The translations under genes and the position numbers were made by a program. A stretch of 64,000 nt of DNA from Aulostomus chinensis (Eukaryota; Chordata; Actinopteri; Syngnathiformes; Aulostomidae): positions 1,353,001 to 1,417,000 of the forward strand of contig JBBMOA010000001.1 in the NCBI GenBank assembly GCA_037954235.1, given 5' to 3'. The notes under the pieces are model-generated. The model saw only the letters and a program-made list of their open reading frames with translations. It made no database searches and had not been told where the DNA came from. Position 1 is the stretch's first letter; every line of letters begins with the position of its first letter. This document shows positions 44,701 through 60,800 of this stretch, piece after piece.

Positions 44701-47555
44701 CATGTTGAGGTTAGAAGCAACTGTTACTACATGACTGTCAGCATCACTTTGAGGTTGTTCGAAACACTTACTACATTACTGTAAGCATCAATGAGTTAAT
44801 TAGCAACTATCACTACATTATTGTTAGCATCATTTTGAGTTCATCAGCAATTCTTCTGACATCACTGTCGCAATATTTTGAGGTTCGTAGCAACTCTTAC
44901 TACCTGACTGTCAGCATCACTTTGAGGTTGTTCGAAACTCTTACTGCATGACTGAAAGCATCACTGAGTTTATTAGCAACTATCACGACATGACTGTTAG
45001 CATCATTTTGAGTTCATTTGCAATTCTTATGACATCACTGTCGCAATACTTTGAGGTTCGTAGCAACTTTTACTACATTACTGTCGCATTATTTTTAGGT
45101 TCGTATTAACTCTTTCTACATGACTGTCAGCATCACTTTGAGGTTGTTCGAAACTCTTACTACATTACTGTAAGCATCACTGAGTTTATTAGCAACTATC
45201 ACTACATTACTGTTAGCATCATTTTGAGGTTAGAAGCAACTGTTACTACATGACTGTCAGCATCACTTTGAGGTTGTTCGAAACACTTACTACATTACTG
45301 TAAGCATCAATGAGTTAATTAGCAACTATCACTACATTATTGTTAGCATCATTTTGAGTTCATCAGCAATTCTTCTGACATCACTGTCGCAATATTTTGA
45401 GGTTCGTAGCAACTCTTACTACCTGACTGTCAGCATCACTTTGAGGTTGTTCGAAACACTTACTACATTACTGTAAGCATCACTGAGTTTATGAGCAACT
45501 ATCATGACATGACTGTTAGCATCATTTTGAGTTCATTTGCAATTCTTACTACATCACTGTCGCAATACTTTGAGGTTTGTAGCAACTTTTACTACATTAC
45601 TGTCGCATTATTTTTAGGTTCGTATTAACTCTTTCTACATGACTGTCAGCATCACTTTGAGGTTATTCGAAACCTTCACTCCATTACTGTTAGCATCATT
45701 TTGAGTTCATTAGCAATTCTTACTAAATCACTGTCGCATCATTTTGAGATTATTAGCAATTCTTACGACGTCTCTGTAGCATTAAATTGAAGTTAGTAGC
45801 AACTCTTACTACCTGACAGTCAGCATCACTTTGAGGTTGTTCGAAACTCTTACTGCATGACTGAAAGCATCACTGAGTTTATTAGCAACTATCACGACAT
45901 GACATTTAGCATCATTTTGAGTTCATTAGCAATTCTTACGACATCACTGTCGCATCATTTTGAGATCATTAGCAATTCTTCTGACATCACTGTCACATTT
46001 TGTTTAGTTTCGTAGCAACTCTTACTACATTAATGTTGTTTTATTTAAAGGTTCGTAGCAACTCTTACTACATTACTGTCAGCTTCACTTTGAATTTATT
46101 AGCAACTATCACTACATTACTGTTAGCATCATTTTGAGTTTATGAGCAATTCTTACGACATCACTGTAGCATTAAATTGAGTTCATTAGCAACTCTTACT
46201 ACTTTACTATTTCATTTTTTAAGGTTCGTAGCAACCATTACTACATGACTGTTCAGCATCACTTTGAGGTTGTTCGAAACTCTTACTACATTACTGTAAG
46301 CATCACTTTGACTTCATTAGCAACTATCACTACATTACTGTTAGCATCATTTTGAGGTTAGAAGCAACTGTTACTACATGACTGTCAGCATCACTTTGAG
46401 GTTGTTCGAAACACTTACTACATTACTGTAAGCATCAATGTGTTAATTAGCAACTATCACTACATTACTGTTAGCATCATTTTGAGTTCATCAGCAATTC
46501 TTCTGACATCACTGTCGCAATATTTTGAGGTTCGTAGCAACTCTTACTACCTGACTGTCAGCATCACTTTGAGGTTATTCGAAACCTTCCCTCCATTACT
46601 GTTAGCATCATTTTGAGTTCATTAGCAATTCTTACTACATCACTGTCGCATCATTTTGAGATCATTAGCAATTCTTCTGACATCAACGTCACATTTTTTT
46701 TAGTTTCATAGCAATTCTTACTATATTATTGTTGTTTTATTTAAAGGTTCGTAGCAACTCTTACTACATTACTGTCAGCATCACTTTGAATTTATTAGCA
46801 ACTATCACTACATTACTGTTAGCATCATTTTGAGTTCATTCGCAATTCTTATGACATCACTGTAGCATTATTTTGAGGTTCGTAGCAAATCTTACTGCAT
46901 GACTGTCAGCATAATTTTGAGGTTATTCGAAACACTTACTACATTACTGTCAGCATCACTGAGTTGATTAGCAACTATCACTACATTGCTGTTCGCATTA
47001 TTTTGAGTTCATTCGCAATTCTTCCGACATCACTGTCGCAATATTTTTAGGTTCGTAGCAACTTTTACTATATTACTGTCGCATTATTTTTAGATTCGTA
47101 GCAACTCTTAGTACATGACTGTCAGCATCACTTTGAGGTTATTCGAAATGTTCACTCCATTACTGTTAGCATCATTTTGAGTTCATTAGCAATTCTTACT
47201 GAATCACTGTCGCATAATTTTGAGATCTTTAGCAATTCTTCTGACATCACTGTCGCAATATTTTGAGGTTCGTAGCAACTCTTACTACCTGACTGTCAGC
47301 ATCACTTTGAGGTTGTTCGAAACACTTACTACATTACTGTAAGCATCACTGAGTTTATTAGCAACTATCACGACATGACTGTTAGCATCATTTTGAGTTC
47401 ATTAGCAATTCTTACGACATCACTGTCGCATCATTTTGAGATCATTAGCAATTCTTCTGACATCACTGTCACATTTTTTTTAGTTTCGTAGCAACTCTTA
47501 CTACATTATTGTTGTTTTATTTAAAGGTTCGTAGCAACTCTTACTACATTACTGT

Positions 47556-48484
47556 CAGCATGACTTTGAGGTTGTTCGAAACACTTACTACATTACTGTA
47601 AGCATCAATGAGTTAATTAGCAACTATCACTACATTATTGTTAGCATCATTTTGAGTTCATCAGCAATTCTTCTGACATCACTGTCGCAATATTTTGAGG
47701 TTCGTAGCAACTCTTACTACCTGACTGTCAGCATCACTTTGAGGTTGTTCGAAACACTTACTACATTACTGTAAGCATCACTGAGTTTATGAGCAACTAT
47801 CACGACATGACTGTTAGCATCATTTTGAGTTCATTTGCAATTCTTACTACATCACTGTCGCAATACTTTGAGGTTCGTAGCAACTCTTACTACATGACTG
47901 TCAGAATCACTTTGAGGTTATTCGAAATGTTCACTCCATTACTGTTAGCATCATTTTGAGTTCATTAGCAATTCTTACTGAATCACTGTCGCATCATTTT
48001 GAGATCTTTTGCAATTCTTCTGACATCACAGTCGCATTATTGTTAGGTTCGTAGCAATTCTTACTACATGACTTTCAGCATCACTTTGAGGTTGTTCGAA
48101 ACACTTACTACATTACTGTAAGCATCAATGAGTTGATTAGCAACTATAACTACATTACTGTTAGCATCAGTTTGAGTTCATCAGCAATTCTTCCAACATC
48201 ACTGTCGCAATATTTTGAGGTTCGTAGCAACTTTTACTACATCACTGTCGCAATATTTTGTGGTTCGTAGCAACTTTTTCAACATTACTGTCGCAATACT
48301 TTGAGGTTCGTAGCAACTCTTACTACATTACTGTTGCATTATTTAAAGGTTCATAGCAACTCTTACTAAATTACCTTCAGCATCACTGTGAGTTTATTAG
48401 CACCTATCAATACATTACTGTGAGCATCATTTTGAGTTCATTGGCAATTCTTACGACATCACTGTCCCATCAGTTTGAGATCAT
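47556..48484. repeat. Satellite block duplicated 3636 bp downstream (copy A)
   Basis: Rare variants 'cagcatgactttgag' (47556) and 'gatcattcccaattc' (48479) recur at 51192 and 52115, both at an offset of 3636 bp. The sequence between matches with no net indel. The match ends soon after 48530. Confidence 0.85.
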
Positions 48485-51191
48485 TCCCAATTCTTCTGAC
48501 ATCACTGTCGCATTATTTTGAGGTTCGAAGCAACTTTTACTACATTACCGTCGCATTATTTTGAGGTTTGTAGCAACTCTTAGTACATGACTGTCAGCAT
48601 CACTTTGAGGTTATTCAAAACTTTCACTCCATTACTGTTAGCATCATTTTGAGTTCATTAGCAATTCTTACTAAATCACTGTCGCATCATTTTGAGATAA
48701 TAGCAATTCTTCCGACATCACTGTCGCATTATTTTGAGGTTCGTAGCAAATTTTACTACATGACTGTCAGCATCACTTTGAGGTTATTCGAAACACTTAC
48801 TACATGACTGTAAGCATCACTGAGTTGATTAGCAATTATCACTACATTACTGTTCGCATCATTTTGAGTTCATTAGCAATTCTTCCAACATCACTGTCGC
48901 AATATTTTGAGGTTCGTAGCAACTTTTACTACATTACTGTCGCATCATTTTGAGATCTTTTGCAATTCTTCTGACATCACTGTCGCATTATTTTTAGGTT
49001 CGTAGCAACTCTTACTACATCAGTGTTGCATTATTTAAAGGTTCATAGCAACTCTAACTAAATTACCTTCAGCATCACTGTGAGTTTATTAGCAACTATC
49101 ACTACATTACTGTTAGCATCATTTTGAGTTCATGAGCAATTCTTACGACATCACTGTAGCATTAAATTGAAGTTAGTAGCAACACTTACGACCTGACTGT
49201 CAGCATCACTTTGAGGTTGTTTGAAACTCTTACTGCATGACTGAAAGCATCACTGAGTTTATTAGCAACTATCACGACATGACTGTCAGCATCATTTTGA
49301 GTTCATTAGCAATTCTTACTAAATCACTGTCGCATCATTTTGAGATCATTAGCAATTCTTCTGACATCAACGTCACATTTTTTTTAGTTTCGTAGCAACT
49401 CTTACTATATTATTGTTGTTTTATTTAAAGGTTCGTAGCAACTCTTACTACATTACTGTCAGCATCACTTTGAATTTATTAGCAACTATCACTACATTAC
49501 TGTTAACATCATTTTGAGTTCATTCGCAATTCTTACGACATCACTGTAGCATTAAATTGAGATCATTAGCAACTCTTACTACTTTACTATTTCATTTTTT
49601 AAGGTTCGTAGCAACCATTACTACATGACTGTCAGCATCACTTTGAGGTTGTTCGAAACTCTTACTACATTACTGTAAGCATCACTGAGTTTATTAGCAA
49701 CTATCACTACATTACTGTTAGCATCATTTTGAGGTTAGAAGCAACTGTTACTACATGACTGTCAGCATCACTTTGAGGTTGTTCGAAACACTTACTACAT
49801 TACTGTAAGCATCACTGAGTTAATTAGCAACTATCACTACATTACTGTTAGCATCATTTTGAGTTCATGAGCAATTCTTACGACATCATTGTCCCATAAG
49901 TTTGAGATCATTACCAATTCTTCTGACATCACTGTCACATTTTTTTTAGTTTCGTAACAACTCTTACTACATTACTGTCAGCATCACTTTGAATTTATTA
50001 GCAACTATCATTACATTACTGTTAGCATCATTTTGAGTTCATTAGCAATTCTTACGACATCACTGTAGCATTAAATTGAGTTCATTGGCAACTCTTACTA
50101 CTTTACCATTTCATTTTTTAAGGTTCGTAGCAACCATTACTACATGACTGTTCAGCATGACTTTGAGATTGTTCGAAACTCTTACTACATTACTGTAAGC
50201 ATCACTGAGTTTATTAGGAACTATCACTACATTACTGTTAGCATCATTTTGAGGTTAGAAGCAACTGTTACTACATGACTGTCAGCATCACTTTGAGGTT
50301 GTTCGAAACACTAACTACATTACTGTAAGCATCAATGTGTTAATTAGCAACTATCACTACATTATTGTTCGCATCATTTTGAGTTCATCAGCAATTCTTC
50401 TGACATCACTGTCGCAATATTTTGAGGTTCGTAGCAACTCTTACTACCTGACTGTCAGAATCACTTTGAGGTTATTCGAAATGTTCACTCCATTACTGTT
50501 AGCATCATTTTGAGTTCATTTGCAATTCTTACTACATCACTGTCGCAATACTTTGAGGTTCGTAGCAACTCTTACTACATGACTGTCAGAATCACTTTGA
50601 GGTTATTCGAAATGTTCACTCCATTACTGTTAGCATCATTTTGAGTTCATTAGCAATTCTTCCTGAATCACTGTCGCATCATTTTGAGATTTTTGCAATT
50701 CTTCTGACATCACAGTCGCATTATTTTTAGGTTCGTAGCAATTCTTACTACATGACTGTCAGCATCACTTTGAGGTTGTTCGAAACTCTTACTACATTAC
50801 TGTAAGCATCAATGTGTTAATTAGCAACTATCACTACATTATTGTTCGCATCATTTTGAGTTCATCAGCAATTCTTCTGACATCACTGTCGCAATATTTT
50901 GAGGTTCGTAGCAACTCTTACTACCTGACTGTCAGCATCACTTTGAGGTTTTTCGAAACACTTACTACATTACTGTAAGCATCACTGAGTTTATTAGCAA
51001 CTATCACGACATGACTGCTAGAATCATTTTGAGTTCATTAGCAATTCTTACGACATCACTGTCGCATCATTTTGAGATCATTAGCAATTCTTCTGACATC
51101 ACTGTCACATTTTTTTTAGTTTCGTAGCAACTCTTACTACATTATTGTTGTTTTATTTAAAGGTTCGTTGCAACTCTTACTACATTACTGT

Positions 51192-52120
51192 CAGCATGAC
51201 TTTGAGGTTGTTCGAAACACTTACTACATTACTGTAAGCATCAATGAGTTAATTAGCAACTATCACTACATTATTGTTAGCATCATTTTGAGTTCATCAG
51301 CAATTCTTCTGACATCACTGTCGCAATATTTTGAGGTTCGTAGTAACTCTTACTACCTGACTGTCAGCATCACTTTGAGGTTGTTCGAAACACTTACTAC
51401 ATTACTGTAAGCATCACTGAGTTTATGAGCAACTATCACGACATGACTGTTAGCATCATTTTGAGTTCATTTGCAATTCTTACTACATCACTGTCGCAAT
51501 ACTTTGAGGTTCGTAGCAACTCTTACTACATGACTGTCAGAATCACTTTGAGGTTATTCGAAATGTTCACTCCATTACTGTTAGCATCATTTTGAGTTCA
51601 TTAGCAATTCTTACTGAATCACTGTCGCATCATTTTGAGATCTTTTGCAATTCTTCTGACATCACAGTCGCATTATTTTTAGGTTCGTAGCAATTCTTAC
51701 TACATGACTTTCAGCATCACTTTGAGGTTGTTCGAAACACTTACTACATTACTGTAAGCATCAATGAGTTGATTAGCAACTATAACTACATTACTGTTAG
51801 CATCAGTTTGAGTTCATCAGCAATTCTTCCAACATCACTGTCGCAATATTTTGAGGTTCGTAGCAACTTTTACTACATCACTGTCGCAATATTTTGTGGT
51901 TCGTAGCAACTTTTTCAACATTACTGTCGCAATACTTTGAGGTTCGTAGCAACTCTTACTACATTACTGTTGCATTATTTAAAGGTTCATAGCAACTCTT
52001 ACTAAATTACCTTCAGCATCACTGTGAGTTTATTAGCAACTATCAATACATTACTGTGAGCATCATTTTGAGTTCATTGGCAATTCTTACGACATCACTG
52101 TCCCATCAGTTTGAGATCAT
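51192..52120. repeat. Satellite block duplicated from 47556 (copy B)
   Basis: Second copy at +3636 bp. It diverges after 'gaggttcgaagcaac' near 52170. Confidence 0.85.
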
Positions 52121-54751
52121 TCCCAATTCTTCTGACATCACTGTCGCATTATTTTGAGGTTCGAAGCAACTCTCACTTTTTTACTTTTGCATTATTTCAA
52201 GGTTCGTAGCAACTCTTACTACATTACTGTCAGCATCACTTTGAATTCATTAGCAACTATCACTACATTACTGTTACCATCATTTTGAGTTAATTAGCAA
52301 TTCGTACGACATTACTGTAGCATTAAATTGAGTTCATTAGCAACTCTTACTACTTTACTATTTCATTTTTTAAGGTTCGCAGCAACCATTACTACATGAC
52401 TGTCAGCATCACTTTGAGGTTGTTCGAAGCTCTTACTACATTACTGTAAGCATCACTGAGTTTATTAGCAACTATCACTACATTACTGTTAGCATCATTT
52501 TGAGGTTAGAAGCAACTCTTACTACATGACTGTCGCATTATTTTGAGGTTCGTAGCAACTCTTAGTACATGACTGTCAGCATCACTTTGAGGTTATTCAA
52601 AACTTTCACTCCATTACTGTTAGCATCATTTTGAGTTCATTAGCAATTCTTACTTAATCACTGTCGCATCATTTTGAGATCATTAGCAATTCTTCCGACA
52701 TCACTGTCGCATTATTTTGAGGTTCGTAGCAAATTTTACTACATGACTGTCAGCATCACTTTGAGGTTATTCGAAACACCTACTACATGACTGTAAGCAT
52801 CACTGAGTTGATTAGCAATTATCACTACATTACTGTTCGCATCATTTTGAGTTCATTAGCAATTCTTCCAACATCACTGTCGCAATATTTTGAGGTTCGT
52901 TGCAACTTTTACTACATTACTGTCGCATCATTTTGAGATCTTTTGCAATTCTTCTGACATCACTGTCGCATTATTTTTAGGTTCGTAGCAACTCTTACTA
53001 CATTAGTGTTGCATTATTTAAAGGTTCATAGCAACTCTAACTAAATTACCTTCAGCATCACTGTGAGTTTATTAGCAACTATCACTACATTACTGTTAGC
53101 ATCATTTTGAGTTCATGAGCAATTCTTACGACATCACTGTAGCATTAAATTGAAGTTAGTAGCAACACTTACGACCTGACTGTCAGCATCACTTTGAGGT
53201 TGTTTGAAACTCTTACTGCATGACTGAAAGCATCACTGAGTTTATTAGCAACTATCACGACATGACTGTCAGCATCATTTTGAGTTCATTAGCAATTCTT
53301 ACTAAATCACTGTCGCATCATTTTGAGATCATTAGCAATTCTTCCGACATCACTGTCGCATTATTTTGAGGTTCGTAGCAAATCTTACTACATGACTGTC
53401 AGCATCACTTTGAGGTTATTCGAAACCTTCACTCCATTACTGTTAGCATCATTTTGAGTTCATTAGCAATTCTTACTACATCACTGTCGCATCATTTTGA
53501 GATCATTAGCAATTCTTCTGACATCAACGTCACATTTTTTTTAGTTTCGTAGCAACTCTTACTATATTATTGTTGTTTTATTTAAAGGTTCGTAGCAACT
53601 CTTACTACATTACTGTCAGCATCACTTTGAATTTATTAGCAACTATCACTACATTACTGTTAGCATCATTTTGAGTTCATTCGCAATTCTTATGACATCA
53701 CTGTAGCATTAAATTGAGATCATTAGCAACTCTTACTACTTTACTATTTCATTTTTTAAGGTTCGTAGCAACCATTACTACATGACTGTCAGCATCACTT
53801 TGAGGTTGTTCGAAACTCTTACTACATTACTGTAAGCATCACTGAGTTTATTAGCAACTATCACTACATTACTGTTAGCATCATTTTGAGGTTAGAAGCA
53901 ACTGTTACTACATGACTGTCAGCATCACTTTGAGGTTGTTCGAAACACTTACTACATTACTGTAAGCATCACTGAGTTAATTAGCAACTATCACTACATT
54001 ACTGTTAGCATCATTTTGAGTTCATGAGCAATTCTTACGACATCATTGTCCCATCAGTTTGAGATCATTACCAATTCTTCTGACATCACTGTCGCATTAT
54101 TTTGAGGTTCGAAGCAACTCTTACTACTTTACTGTTGCATTTTTTAAGGTTCGTAGCAACCATTACTACATGACTGTCATCATCACTTTGAGGTTGTTCG
54201 AAACTCTTACTACATTACTGTAAGCATCACTGAGTTGATTAGCAACTATCACTACATTACTGTTCGCATAATTTTGAGTTCATTAGCAATTCTTCCGACA
54301 TCACTGTCGCAATATTTTGAGGTTCGTAGCAACTTTTACTACATTACTGTCGCATTATTTTGAGATTCGTAGCAACTCTTAGTACATGACGGTCAGCATC
54401 ACTTTGAGGTTATTCGAAATGTTCACTCCATTACTGTTAGCATCATTTTGAGTTCATTAGCAATTCTTACTGAATCACTGTCGCATCATTTTGAGATCTT
54501 TAGCAATTCTTCTGACATCACTGTCGCATTATTTTTAGGTTCGTAGCAACTCTTACTACATGACTGTCAGCATCACTTTGAGGTTGTTCGAAACACTTAC
54601 TACATTACTGTAAGCATCACTGAGTTAATTAGCAACTATCACTACATAACTGTTAGCATCATTTTGAGTTCATTAGCAATTCTTACGACATCACTGTCCC
54701 ATCAGTTTGAGATCATGAACAATTCTTTAGACATCACTGTCGCAATATTTT

Positions 54752-56124
54752 GAGGTTTGGAGCAACTTTTACTACATGACTGTCGCAGTATTTTGAGGTT
54801 CTTAGCAACTCTTACTACCTGACTGTCAGCATCACTTTGAGGTTATTCGAAACTTTCACTCCATTACTGTTAGCATCATTTTGAGTTCATTAGCAATTCT
54901 CACTAAATCACTGTCGCATCATTTTTAGATCTTTTGCAATTCTTCAGACATCACTGTCGCATTATTTTTAGGTTCGTAGCAACTCTTACTAAATTACTGT
55001 CAGAATCACTGTGAGTTTCTTAGCAACTATCACTACATTACTATTAGCATCATTTTGAGTTCATTCGCAATTCTTACGACATCACTGTAGCATTAAATTG
55101 AGGTTAGTAGCAACTCTTACTAAATGACTGTCAGCATAACTTTAAGTTATTCGAAACACTTACTACATTACTGTAAGCATCACTGAGCTGATTAGCAACT
55201 ATCACTACATTACTGTTAGCATCATTTTGAGTTCATTAGCAATTCTTCCGACATCACTGTCGCAATATTTTGCGGTTCGTAGCAACTTTTACTACATTAC
55301 TGTCAGCATCACTTTGAGGTTATTCGAAACTTTCACACCATTACTGTTAGCATCATTTTGAGTTCATTAGCAATTCTTACTAAATCACTGTCGCATCATT
55401 TTGAGATCATTAGCAATTCTTCCGACATCACTGTCGCATTATTTTGAGGTTCGTAGCAAATCTTACTACATGACTGTCAGCATCACTTTGAGGTTATTCG
55501 AAACACTTACTACATTACTGTAAGCATCACTGAGTTGATTAGCAATTATCACTACATTGCTGTTCGCATCATTTTGAGTTCATCAGCAATTCTTCCAACA
55601 TCACTGTCGCAATACTTTGAGGTTCGTAGCAACTTTTACTACATTACTTTCGCATTATTTTGAGATTCGTAGCAACTCTTAGTACATGACTGTCAGCATC
55701 ACTTTCAGGTTATTCGAAATGTTCACTCCATTACTGTTAGCATCATTTTGAGTTCATTAGCAATTCTTACTGAATCACTGTCGCATCATTTTGAGATCAT
55801 TAGCAATTCTTCCGACATCACTGTCGCATTATTTTGAGGTTCGTAGCAACTCTTACTACATGACTGTCAGCATCACTTTGAGGTTGTTCGAAACACTTAC
55901 TACATGACTGTAAGCATCACTGACTTGATTAGCAACTACAACTCCTTTACTGTTAGCATCATTTTGAGTTCATGAGCAATTCTTAAGACATCACTGTCGC
56001 AATATTTTGAGGTTCTTAGCAACTCTTACTACCTGACTGTCAGCATCACTTTGAGGTTATTCGAAACTTTCACTCCATTACTGTTAGCATCATTTTGAGT
56101 TCATTAGCAATTCTTACTAAATCA
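54752..56124. repeat. Satellite block recurring ~4.07 kb downstream
   Basis: The rare monomer 'gaggtttggagcaactttta' at 54752 recurs at 58825 (offset 4073). By 56125/60241 the offset is 4116, one monomer (43 bp) more. The two long copies therefore differ by a single-monomer insertion, visible near 60080-60125. Confidence 0.8.
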
Positions 56125-57856
56125 CTGTCACATCATTTTTAGATCTTTTGCAATTCTTCAGACATCACTGTCGCATTATATTTAGGTTCGTAGCAACTCT
56201 TACTAAATTACTGTCAGCATCACTGTGAGTTTATTAGCAACTATCACTACATTACTATTAGCATCATTTTGAGTTCATTCGCAATTCTTACGACATCACT
56301 GTAGCATTAAATTGAGGTTAGTAGCAACTCTTACTAAATGACTGTCAGCATAACTTTAGGTTATTCGAAACACTTACTACATTACTGTAAGCATCACTGA
56401 GCTGATTAGCAACTATCACTACATTACTGTTAGCATCATTTTGTGGTTAGTAGCAACTCTTACTACATGACTGTCAGCATCACTTTGAGGTTATTCGAAA
56501 CGTTCACTCCATTACTGTTAGCATCATTTTGAGTTCATTAGCAATTCTTCCAACATCACTGTTGCAATATTTTGAGGTTCGTAGCAACTTTTACTACATT
56601 ACTGTCGCATTATTTTGAGTTTCGTAGCAACTCTTACTACATGACTGTCAGCATCACTTTGAGGTTATTCGAAACTTTCACTCCATTACTGTTTGCATCA
56701 TTTTGAGTTCATTAGCAATTCTTACTACATCACTGTCGCATCATTTTGAGATCATTAGCAACTCTTCTGACATCACTGTCACATTATTTTGAGGTTCGTA
56801 GCAACTCTTACTACATTGTTGTTGCATTTTTTGAGGTTCGTAGCAACCATTACTATATGACTGTCAGCATCACTTTGAGGTTGTTCCAAACTCTGACTAC
56901 ATTACTGTCAGCATCACTGAGTTAATTAGCAATTATCACTACATTACTGTTAGCATCATTTTGAGTTCATTAGCAATTCTTACTAAATCACTGTCACATC
57001 ATTTTTAGATCTTTTGCAATTCTTCAGACATCACTGTCGCATTATATTTAGGTTCGTAGCAACTCTTACTAAATTACTGTCAGCATCACTGTGAGTTTAT
57101 TAGCAACTATCACTACATTACTATTAGCATCATTTTGAGTTCATTCGCAATTCTTACGACATCACTGTAGCATTAAATTGAGGTTAGTAGCAACTCTTAC
57201 TAAATGACTGTCAGCATAACTTTAGGTTATTCGAAACACTTACTACATTACTGTAAGCATCACTGAGCTGATTAGCAACTATCACTACATTACTGTTAGC
57301 ATCATTTTGTGGTTAGTAGCAACTCTTACTACATGACTGTCAGCATCACTTTGAGGTTATTCGAAACGTTCACTCCATTACTGTTAGCATCATTTTGAGT
57401 TCATTAGCAATTCTTCCAACATCACTGTTGCAATATTTTGAGGTTCGTAGCAACTTTTACTACATTACTGTCGCATTATTTTGAGTTTCGTAGCAACTCT
57501 TACTACATGACTGTCAGCATCACTTTGAGGTTATTCGAAACTTTCACTCCATTACTGTTTGCATCATTTTGAGTTCATTAGCAATTCTTACTACATCACT
57601 GTCGCATCATTTTGAGATCATTAGCAACTCTTCTGACATCACTGTCACGTTATTTTGAGGTTCGTAGCAACTCTTACTACATTGTTGTTGCATTTTTTGA
57701 GGTTCGTAGCAACCATTACTATATGACTGTCAGCATCACTTTGAGGTTGTTCCAAACTCTGACTACATTACTGTCAGCATCACTGAGTTAATTAGCAATT
57801 ATCACTACATTACTGTTAGCATCATTTTGAGTTCATTAGCAATTCTTCCGACATTA
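56125..57856. repeat. 866-bp tandem duplication in satellite (two copies)
   Basis: The marker 'ctgtcacatcatttttagat' starts at 56125 and again at 56991. The 866-bp units (20 monomers) agree almost base for base. One visible difference is 'gtcacattattttg' against 'gtcacgttattttg' near 57649. A related but longer version begins at 60241. Confidence 0.88.
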
Positions 57857-60800
57857 CTGTCGCAATATTTTGAGGTTCGTAGAAACACTTACTACATGAT
57901 TGTCAGCATCACTTTGAGGTTATTGGAAACTTTCACTCCATTGCTGTTAGCATCATTTTGAGTTCATTAGCGATTCTTTCTAAATCACTGTCGCATCATT
58001 TTGAGATCATTAGGAATTCTTCCTACAACACTGTCGCATTATTTTGATGTTAGTAGCAACTCTTTCTACATGACTGTCAGCATCACTTTGAGGTTGTTCG
58101 AAACACTTACTACATTACTGTAAGCATCACTGAATTGATTAGCAAATACCACTACATTACTGTTAGCATCATTTTGAGTTCATGAGCAATTCTTCCGACA
58201 TCACTGTCGCAATATTTTGAGGTTTGTAGCAACTTTTACTACATTACTGTCGCATTATTTTGAGGTTCGTAGCAACTCTTACTACATGACTGTCAGCATC
58301 ACTTTGAGGTTATTCGAAACCTTCACTCCATTACAGTTGCATCATTTTGAGTTCATTAGCAATTCTTCTGACATCACTGTCGCATCATTTTGAGGTTCGT
58401 AGCAACTCTTACTACATGACTGTCAGCATCACTTTGAGGTTGTTCGAAACTCTTACTACATTACTGTAAGCATCACTGAGTTAATTAGCAACTATCACTC
58501 CATTACTGTTAGCATCATTTTGAATTCATTAGCAATTCTTACGACATCATTGTCCCATCAGTTTGAGATCATTACCACTTCTTCTGACATCACTGTCGCA
58601 TTATTTTGAGGTTCGAAGCAACTCTTACTACTTTACTGTCGCAATATTTTGAGGTTCGTAGCAACTTCTACGACATTACTGTCGCATTATTTTGAGATTC
58701 GTAGCAACTCTTAGTACATGACTGTCAGCATCACTTTGAGGTTATTCGAAATGTTCACTCCATTACTGTTAGCATCATTTTGAGTTCATGAGCAATTCTT
58801 AAGACATCACTGTCGCAATATTTTGAGGTTTGGAGCAACTTTTACTACATGACTGTCGCAGTATTTTGAGGTTCTTAGCAACTCTTACTACCTGACTGTC
58901 AGCATCACTTTGAGGTTATTCGAAACTTTCACTCCATTACTGTTAGCATCATTTTGAGTTCATTAGCAATTCTCACTAAATCACTGTCGCATCATTTTTA
59001 GATCTTTTGCAATTCTTCAGACATCACTGTCGCATTATTTTTAGGTTCGTAGCAACTCTTACTAAATTACTGTCAGAATCACTGTGAGTTTCTTAGCAAC
59101 TATCACTACATTACTATTAGCATCATTTTGAGTTCATTCGCAATTCTTACGACATCACTGTAGCATTAAATTGAGGTTAGTAGCAACTCTTACTAAATGA
59201 CTGTCAGCATAACTTTAAGTTATTCAAAACACTTACTACATTACTGTAAGCATCACTGAGCTGATTAGCAACTATCACTACATTACTGTTAGCATCATTT
59301 TGAGTTCATTAGCAATTCTTCCGACATCACTGTCGCAATATTTTGCGGTTCGTAGCAACTTTTACTACATTACTGTCAGCATCACTTTGAGGTTATTCGA
59401 AACTTTCACACCATTACTGTTAGCATCATTTTGAGTTCATTAGCAATTCTTACTAAATCACTGTCGCATCATTTTGAGATCATTAGCAATTCTTCCGACA
59501 TCACTGTCGCATTATTTTGAGGTTCGTAGCAAATCTTACTACATGACTGTCAGCATCACTTTGAGGTTATTCGAAACACTTACTACATTACTGTAAGCAT
59601 CACTGAGTTGATTAGCAATTATCACTACATTGCTGTTGGCATCATTTTGAGTTCATCAGCAATTCTTCCAACATCACTGTCGCAATACTTTGAGGTTCGT
59701 AGCAACTTTTACTACATTACTTTCGCCTTATTTTGAGATTCGTAGCAACTCTTAGTACATGACTGTCAGCATCACTTTCAGGTTATTCGAAATGTTCACT
59801 CCATTACTGTTAGCATCATTTTGAGTTCATTAGCAATTCTTACTGAATCACTGTCGCATCATTTTGAGATCATTAGCAATTCTTCCGACATCACTGTCGC
59901 ATTATTTTGAGGTTCGTAGCAACTCTTACTACATGACTGTCAGCATCACTTTGAGGTTGTTCGAAACACTTACTACATGACTGCAAGCATCACTGACTTG
60001 ATTAGCAACTACAACTCCTTTACTGTTAGCATCATTTTGAGTTCATGAGCAATTCTTAAGACATCACTGTCGCAATATTTTGAGGTTTGTAGCAACTTTT
60101 ACTATATGACTGTCGCATTATTTTGAGGTTCTTAGCAACTCTTCCTACCTGACTGTCAGCATCACTTTGAGGTTATTCGAAACTTTCACTCCATTACTGT
60201 TAGCATCATTTTGAGTTCATTAGCAATTCTTACTAAATCACTGTCACATCATTTTTAGATCTTTTGCAATTCTTCAGACATCACTGTCGCATTATTTTTA
60301 GGTTCGTAGCAACTCTTACTAAATTACTGTCAGCATCACTGTGAGTTTATTAGCAACTATCACTACATTACTATTAGCATCATTTTGAGTTCATTCGCAA
60401 TTCTTACGACATCACTGTAGCATTAAATTGAGGTTAGTAGCAACTCTTACTAAATGACTGTCAGCATAACTTTAGGTTATTCGAAACACTTACTACATTA
60501 CTGTAAGCATCACTGAGCTGATTAGCAACTATCACTACATTACTGTTAGCATCATTTTGAGTTCATTAGCAATTCTTCCGACATCACTGTCGCAATATTT
60601 TGCGGTTCGTAGCAACTTTTACTATATTACTGTCGCATTATTTTGAGGTTCGAAGCAACTCTTACGACATTACTGTCAGCATCACTTTGAGTTCATTAGC
60701 AACTATCACTACATTACTGTTAGCATCATTTTGTGGTTAGTAGCAACTCTTACTACATGACTGTCAGCATCACTTTGAGGTTATTCGAAACGTTCACTCC

